Below are positions 58,395 through 64,000 of a stretch of DNA of 64,000 nucleotides, one piece after another. How positions within the stretch are numbered: position 1 is the stretch's first letter; each line of letters begins with the position of its first letter. The stretch is taken from assembly GCF_001314875.1 (NCBI RefSeq), contig NZ_LJZS01000001.1, positions 186,001-250,000 on the forward strand, given 5' to 3'. The notes beneath the pieces are model-generated. The model searched no databases, was not told the DNA's origin, and worked only from the letters and a program-made list of their open reading frames with translations. This DNA comes from Halomonas sp. HL-48. GTDB taxonomy: Bacteria; Pseudomonadota; Gammaproteobacteria; Pseudomonadales; Halomonadaceae. The translations under genes were made by a program, and so were the position numbers.

Positions 58395-60422
58395 TTACAG
58401 CAATAACCGACGGATATCGGTCAGCACGTCCGCCAGGAACGCGGTGAAGCGTGCAGCATCCGCGCCGTTAATGGCCCGGTGGTCGTAGGAAAGCGACAGC
58501 GGCATCATCAGGCGCGGCTGGAAGCTGCTGCCATCCCACACGGGTTTCATTTGTGATTTTGAAACCCCGAGAATCGCCACTTCCGGCGCATTGACGATCG
58601 GCGTGAAGGCGGTGCCGCCAATCGAGCCGAGGCTCGAAATGGTGAAACAGCCACCGGTCATCTCGTCGCGCTTGAGCTTCTTGGTCTGCGCCTTCTTGCC
58701 AAGCTCGGCCATTTCCTTGGCAATCTCGATCAGGGATTTTTTATCCGCATCACGCACCACCGGCACCATCAAGCCATCCGGCGTATCGACGGCAATACCG
58801 ATATGGACGTAGTGCTTCCATACCAGGGTTTCACCGTCACCCTTCAGGCTGACGTTGAACTGCGGGAATTTACGCAGCGCAAACGCGCAGGCTTTGACCA
58901 TGAACGGCAGCGGCGTCAGCTTGGCGCCCTGAGCCTCGGCTTCGGCCTTCATCGATTTGCGGAAATCCTCGAGCTCGGTGATATCGGCTTCGTCGAACTG
59001 GGTCACGTGGGGCACGTTGACCCAGCTGCGATGCAGATTGGTCGCGCCCATCTTGAGCAGGCGACCCATCGGCTTCTCTTCGACCTCGCCAAACTGGCTG
59101 AAGTCGACTTCCGGAATCGGCGGAATGCCGGCGCCACCCGTGGCGGCAGGCGCGGCGCCTGGCTGTGCGGAGCCCTGGCTTGCAATCGCCTGCTTCACGT
59201 AGGACTGAACGTCTTCTTTAAGCACGCGGTCCTTCGGTCCGCTGGGCTTTACGAGCCCCAGGTCAACGCCTAATTCCCGCGCCAGCATACGTACCGCCGG
59301 CCCGGCATGCACCAGCTTGCCGTCACGCGGCTTGTGCGACGCCATCTGCGCTTCGGGGCTCGGTGTGCCGGCAGGCGAGGCCGTCGGCTTGTCGCTTGCC
59401 TGGCTGGCACTGCTCTGCGACGCTTTTTCCGACGCGGCCTTTTGGGGCGCGGCTTTTTTGCCACCACCCGCGGAGGCCACCTCGATATAGCCGATGACAT
59501 CGCCTTCAGAAACCGTGTCGCCCTCTTTGACGGTCAGCTCCAGGAGCTTGCCCTTGTAGGGGCTGGGCACGTCCATGGAGGCCTTGTCGGATTCCAGGGT
59601 GATCAGCGGGTCTTCTTCGTTGACTTCGTCCCCGGCGGCGACGCCAATCTCGATAATCGGCACGTCAGACGAGCCGGAAAGATCCGGTACGCGAATCTCT
59701 TTGCGCTCCGGTTCGCCGCTAGCGGCGTCTTCCTGATCGTCCGCTTCGGCTTCTTGCGGCTCGCTGCTGGCGTCGCTGGCGGCTTGCGCCTGCGGGGCGT
59801 CTTCGGCATCGTCGCCGCCTTCACCCGCGATTTCCATCTGGCCGATCACGTCGCCTTCGGAAACGCTGTCGCCTTCTTTGGCGGTAAAGCTGACAATTTT
59901 GCCGCTGTAGGGGCTGGGCACGTCCATGGAGGCCTTGTCAGACTCCAGCGTGATCAGCGTGTCTTCAGCCTCGACCTCATCGCCTTCGCTGACCGCGACC
60001 TCGATGATTTCGACGCCGTCGTCGCCACCCAGGTCGGGCACCGTGATATCCACGGTCCGCTTGCCGCCAGACGCTTTCTTGGCGGCGGGCTTGGAGGGTT
60101 CCGGCGGCGCCTCTTTGGCAGGTGCCTCTTTGCTTTCGCTGTCGGACGACTCGGCCTTGGCGTCACCGCCGCTATCGCCGCCGCCTTCGACTTCCAGCTC
60201 GACGATATCGTCGCCTTCCGAGACGCTATCGCCCTCTTTGACCAGCACTTTGAGAACCTTACCGCCTTTCGGGGCAGGGACGTCCATGCTGGCTTTATCG
60301 GATTCGAGCGTGATCAGGGTGTCTTCCGCTTCGATGACATCGCCTTCCGACACCGCAATCTCGATGATTTCGACATCGGTATCGCCGCCGATATCGGGAA
60401 CTTTGATGATTTCGCTACTCAA
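58395..60422 (-). CDS. aceF: Pyruvate dehydrogenase E2, dihydrolipoyllysine acetyltransferase with three lipoyl domains
   Basis: Three 'LITLESDKASMDVP' lipoyl motifs; catalytic 'SYDHRAINGADAARF'. Confidence 0.97.
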   Translation of the reverse strand: MSSEIIKVPDIGGDTDVEIIEIAVSEGDVIEAEDTLITLESDKASMDVPAPKGGKVLKVLVKEGDSVSEGDDIVELEVEGGGDSGGDAKAESSDSESKEAPAKEAPPEPSKPAAKKASGGKRTVDITVPDLGGDDGVEIIEVAVSEGDEVEAEDTLITLESDKASMDVPSPYSGKIVSFTAKEGDSVSEGDVIGQMEIAGEGGDDAEDAPQAQAASDASSEPQEAEADDQEDAASGEPERKEIRVPDLSGSSDVPIIEIGVAAGDEVNEEDPLITLESDKASMDVPSPYKGKLLELTVKEGDTVSEGDVIGYIEVASAGGGKKAAPQKAASEKASQSSASQASDKPTASPAGTPSPEAQMASHKPRDGKLVHAGPAVRMLARELGVDLGLVKPSGPKDRVLKEDVQSYVKQAIASQGSAQPGAAPAATGGAGIPPIPEVDFSQFGEVEEKPMGRLLKMGATNLHRSWVNVPHVTQFDEADITELEDFRKSMKAEAEAQGAKLTPLPFMVKACAFALRKFPQFNVSLKGDGETLVWKHYVHIGIAVDTPDGLMVPVVRDADKKSLIEIAKEMAELGKKAQTKKLKRDEMTGGCFTISSLGSIGGTAFTPIVNAPEVAILGVSKSQMKPVWDGSSFQPRLMMPLSLSYDHRAINGADAARFTAFLADVLTDIRRLLL

Positions 60423-60479
60423 GGTCGCGCTCCTTTAAAATCGGATCGAGCCGGCGGGCAATGCCCGCCGGGCAGCGGA

Positions 60480-63152
60480 TCAGCTGGTAAGCGGGTTCGG
60501 CTTGTTGGCATCGATGCCGTATTTCTTCAATGCTTCACCAACGTGCTTACGGTCAATGTCACCTCGGTCGGCCAGCGCACGCAGCGCCGCGACGGTCACG
60601 AAGTAACGATCCACTTCGAAGAAGTAACGCAGCTTCTCGCGGGTGTCGGAACGGCCAAAGCCGTCGGTGCCCAGCACGGTATAGTCGTTCGGCACCCAGG
60701 CGCGCACCTGATCCGCATACAGCTTCATGTAGTCGGTCGACGCGATCACCGGCCCGTCACGGCCTTCAAGGCACTTGGTGACGTGAGGCTTGTTGGCCTC
60801 GGCGTCCGGGCTCAGGAAGGCTTCACGGTCCAGCAGCAGCGCTTCACGACGCAGCTCGTTGAAGCTGGTGACGCTCCAGATATCGGCACCGATGCCCCAG
60901 TCGCTTTCCAACAACTCGGCGGCGGCTTCGACTTCGCGCAGGATCGTGCCCGACCCCAGCAGCTGCACGCGGCCTTTTTTGCCCTTGGTCTCGCGCAGCA
61001 GGTACATGCCTTTGACGATATCGTCGACCGGCACGGTTTCCAGCTCCGGGTGCTCGTAGTTCTCGTTCATGACCGTCAGATAATAGAAGCAGTTCTCCTT
61101 GTCGGTGAACATGCGCTTCAGGCCATCCTGCAGAATCACGGCCACTTCGTGGGCATACGTCGGGTCGTAGCTTCTGCAGTTGGGGATGGTCGAGGCCTGG
61201 ATCAGGCTGTGGCCATCCTGGTGCTGCAAACCTTCGCCGTTGAGCGTCGTGCGCCCGGCGGTGCCGCCGACCATAAAGCCGCGCGCCTGCAGATCGCCTG
61301 CGGCCCAGGCCAGATCGCCGATACGCTGGAAGCCGAACATCGAGTAATAGACATAGAACGGCAGCAGCGTGACGTTGTTGTTGCTGTAGGAGGTCGCCGC
61401 GGCAATCCACGCCGACATGGCGCCCGCTTCGGAAATACCCTCCTCGAGAATCTGGCCCTTCTGATCTTCACGGTAGAACATGATCTGGCCTTTATCGACC
61501 GGCTCATATTTCTGACCTTCAGAAGTGTAGATCCCCAACTGACGGAACATGCCTTCCATACCGAAGGTACGCGCCTCGTCAGGAATGATCGGCACCACTT
61601 TCTTGCCGATTTTCTTGTCCTTGACCAGCCCGTTGAGCACGCGCACAAAGGCCATGGTGGTAGACACTTCGCGGCCCTTGGAGCCGCCCATCTGGGAGGC
61701 AAAGGCCTTGTCTTCCAGGGTGGGGATTTCCAGCGACTCAAAGTCGCTGCGACGCGCCGGCAGATAACCACCCAGGCGCTCACGCTGCAGGTGCATGTAC
61801 TTCAGCTCGGGAGAATCTTCTTCCGGCATGTAGTACGGCACGTCTTTGAGCTGTTCGTCGGTGAGCGGAATGCCGAAGCGGTCGCGGAAGGTCTTTAGCG
61901 CTTCGTACTCCATGCTCTTGACCTGGTGCGCTTCGTTGGCCGCTTCGCCATCGCCGCTACCCATACCGTAGCCTTTGACGGTATGCGCCAGGATCACCGT
62001 CGGCTTGCCGTTGGAGGTGTTGACCGCTTCGTTGTAGGCCGCGTACACCTTGAACGGGTCGTGGCCACCGCGGTTGAGCTTCCAGATATCCTCATCGGAG
62101 AGGTGCTTGACCATCTCCTCGGTTTCCGGGTACTTGCCGAAGAAGTGCTCACGGGTGTAAGCGCCACCGTTGGCCTTGTAGTTCTGGTACTCGCCGTCGA
62201 CCGCTTCGTCCATGCGCTTTTGCAGGACGCCTTTCTTGTCCTTCTCGAACAGCGGATCCCAATGGCGACCCCAGACAACCTTGATGACGTTCCAGCCCGC
62301 ACCGCGGAACACGCCTTCGAACTCGTCCATCACGCGGGAGTTGCCGCGAACCGGACCGTCAAGACGCTGCAGGTTGCAGTTGATAACAAAGATCAAGTTG
62401 TCGAGGTTTTCGCGCCCGGCCAGCGAAATGGCGCCCAGGGACTCCGGCTCGTCGCACTCGCCGTCGCCCATGAAGCACCAGATCTTACGGTCATACATGT
62501 CTTTAAGCTCACGGTGATGCAGGTACTTCATCACGTGCGCCTGATAAATCGCCTGGATCGGGCCCAGCCCCATCGAGACGGTGGGGAACTGCCAGTAGTC
62601 CGGCATCAGCCATGGGTGCGGATAAGACGACAGGCCATCGCCGTCGACTTCCTGACGGAAGCGATCCATCTGCTCTTCGGTCAAACGACCTTCCAGATAG
62701 GAACGCGCGTAAATGCCCGGCGCCACGTGCCCCTGAATGTAGATCAGGTCACCTTCGAAGTCGCCCTGCGGCGCGCGGAAGAAGTGGTTGAAGCCCACAT
62801 CGTAAAGCGTTGCCGATGACATGAAGCTGGCGATGTGACCGCCCAACCCTGGCTTGGCGCGATTGTTCCGGATCACCTGCGCAATGGCGTTGTAGCGGAT
62901 CAGGGAGCGGATACGACGCTCCATGAACAGGTCGCCGGGCATCGGCGCTTCGCGGTGAACCGGAATCGTATTGCGGTGCGGGGTTGTCACCGAGAAGGGC
63001 ACCTTCATCCCGTCGCGGCGCAGGCGATCCGCCAGGCGGGTCATCAGGTAGCGGGCACGATCTTCGCCCTCACGATCCAGTACCGATTCCAGGGAATCTA
63101 TCCATTCCGTGGTTTCGACCGGATCGAGATCTTCTCTTGTCTCCAGACTCAT
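60480..63152 (-). CDS. aceE: Pyruvate dehydrogenase E1 component (homodimeric type)
   Basis: MSLETREDLDPVETTEWIDSLESVLDREGEDRARYLMTRLADRLRRDGMKVPFSVTTPHRNTIP; ThDP motif 'GDGECDEPES...'; ATG at 63152. Confidence 0.98.
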   Translation of the reverse strand: MSLETREDLDPVETTEWIDSLESVLDREGEDRARYLMTRLADRLRRDGMKVPFSVTTPHRNTIPVHREAPMPGDLFMERRIRSLIRYNAIAQVIRNNRAKPGLGGHIASFMSSATLYDVGFNHFFRAPQGDFEGDLIYIQGHVAPGIYARSYLEGRLTEEQMDRFRQEVDGDGLSSYPHPWLMPDYWQFPTVSMGLGPIQAIYQAHVMKYLHHRELKDMYDRKIWCFMGDGECDEPESLGAISLAGRENLDNLIFVINCNLQRLDGPVRGNSRVMDEFEGVFRGAGWNVIKVVWGRHWDPLFEKDKKGVLQKRMDEAVDGEYQNYKANGGAYTREHFFGKYPETEEMVKHLSDEDIWKLNRGGHDPFKVYAAYNEAVNTSNGKPTVILAHTVKGYGMGSGDGEAANEAHQVKSMEYEALKTFRDRFGIPLTDEQLKDVPYYMPEEDSPELKYMHLQRERLGGYLPARRSDFESLEIPTLEDKAFASQMGGSKGREVSTTMAFVRVLNGLVKDKKIGKKVVPIIPDEARTFGMEGMFRQLGIYTSEGQKYEPVDKGQIMFYREDQKGQILEEGISEAGAMSAWIAAATSYSNNNVTLLPFYVYYSMFGFQRIGDLAWAAGDLQARGFMVGGTAGRTTLNGEGLQHQDGHSLIQASTIPNCRSYDPTYAHEVAVILQDGLKRMFTDKENCFYYLTVMNENYEHPELETVPVDDIVKGMYLLRETKGKKGRVQLLGSGTILREVEAAAELLESDWGIGADIWSVTSFNELRREALLLDREAFLSPDAEANKPHVTKCLEGRDGPVIASTDYMKLYADQVRAWVPNDYTVLGTDGFGRSDTREKLRYFFEVDRYFVTVAALRALADRGDIDRKHVGEALKKYGIDANKPNPLTS

Positions 63153-63311
63153 AGAGGTCTCTCCGAATGACGATAAATGACGATGAGCCCCGCTAACCCT
63201 TCGGGCCTGGGGCGGCTGCGGTGATTCGCCACCACAGGCATACAAGTAGCCGACGCCGACGCGCCGTGCTGGTGGTTTTCGTTCTACATTCAACAAGCTA
63301 CGTGCCTGACG

Positions 63312-63328
63312 ATGTAGTAAAGCTACAT
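63312..63328. promoter_or_regulatory. Inverted repeat in aceE upstream region
   Basis: ATGTAG-TAAAG-CTACAT; similar to 63488-63500. Confidence 0.45.
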
Positions 63329-63487
63329 ATGGGTAGTAAATGTTAGCCTTTTGTAGAGGTGAAGATACCGCAAAGTCGCCACGCTGCCAATTCCGGCGGA
63401 AGGGAAAAAACTATCGAAAACAAACTATTGCACCGCAACATAAGCAGTTGTTAAGACGTTGAAAGACACATAAAAGTGCACGCCCAT

Positions 63488-63500
63488 GTAGTCAAACTAC
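63488..63500. promoter_or_regulatory. Inverted repeat matching TNGTNNNACNA in aceE upstream region
   Basis: GTAGT-CAA-ACTAC. Confidence 0.45.
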
Positions 63501-63539
63501 CGTTTCATTGCTTGCTTTCACCGTGACTTAAATCACTTT

Positions 63540-64000
63540 TCACCTCGCCAATTGCTGGTGCAAATAGGCCCAGTCAAAGGCCGGCCCGGGGTCGGTTTTG
63601 CGCAGCGGCGCCACACGGGCGTGGCTGGTAATTCGCCCAGGCGTGATTGCCGGATAGCGCGCCCTGAGCCATTTAATCGCCTCTGCCAGGTGGGCATATT
63701 GCGCTTTGGTAAAGGAGGTGGCGTCATCCCCTTCAAGCTCGATGCCCACCGTGAAGTCATTGAGCGCCTTGCGCCAGCGCAGCTGGTTCGGGTCCCACCA
63801 GCAGGAGCGCCCCGCGTGCCAGGCACGCCGATCGGTATCGACGAACTGAATACACTCACCATCGCGGCGAATCAGCATATGGGCCGACACGCGCAGGTGG
63901 GCAATGGCGGCAAAATAAGGATGCGCCTGGGGGTCCAGCCGGTTGGTAAATAGCGCTTCGATGGCAGCCCCGTGAAACTGGCCGGGCGGCAGGCTGATGG
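63540..64000 (-). CDS. ampD: 1,6-anhydro-N-acetylmuramyl-L-alanine amidase AmpD (N-terminus beyond window)
   Basis: Reading frame continues to the window edge: ISLPPGQFHGAAIEALFTNRLDPQAHPYFAAIAHLRVSAHMLIRRDGECIQFVDTDRRAWHAG...ITSHARVAPLRKTDPGPAFDW. Confidence 0.93.
   Translation of the reverse strand, partial: ISLPPGQFHGAAIEALFTNRLDPQAHPYFAAIAHLRVSAHMLIRRDGECIQFVDTDRRAWHAGRSCWWDPNQLRWRKALNDFTVGIELEGDDATSFTKAQYAHLAEAIKWLRARYPAITPGRITSHARVAPLRKTDPGPAFDWAYLHQQLAR

Noticed and set aside
59307-61898. 863-aa plus-strand ORF antisense to aceF/aceE
   Set aside because: Shadow ORF in high-GC DNA: it spans two strongly recognised genes and its translation is low-complexity with no recognisable family.

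Overview
The window is a high-GC gammaproteobacterial chromosome segment, Halomonas-like by gene content (inference; no search was run). From left to right it holds: (1) the 5' end of an ABC substrate-binding protein gene and an RpiR regulator; (2) a purine/ureide catabolism locus (PuuE-type allantoinase, hydantoin/allantoin racemase, two NCS1 permeases), separated by an AT-rich accessory segment (orphan gene plus BrnT/BrnA-type toxin-antitoxin), a ModF-like ABC ATPase and ilvC/ilvY from a second purine block (GntR, PuuD, UraH, UraD); (3) phasin, GST, L-lactate permease and gamma-carbonic anhydrase genes; (4) a reverse-strand TRAP / crotonase / CaiB CoA-transferase / class V aminotransferase / YdiJ-like oxidoreductase operon with glcG and GntR genes; (5) glcC-like regulator, glcDEF and glcG; (6) a five-gene tRNA-Asp/Val cluster; (7) hemN, anr/fnr and ttcA; (8) an acetate-response region (degenerate DEDD exonuclease, cNMP/CBS/DUF294 protein, DUF4212/ActP-type symporter, CrbS-like symporter-kinase, CrbR-like regulator, acs); (9) housekeeping genes (SprT, UPF0149, ClsB, RsmJ, TsaB, adk, aceF, aceE, ampD). 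The best candidates for undescribed biology are the TRAP/CoA-transferase operon, whose crotonase appears to lack both canonical catalytic glutamates, the AT-rich accessory segment, and several shared palindromic operators that suggest regulons. No CRISPR array, IS element or rRNA was recognised.
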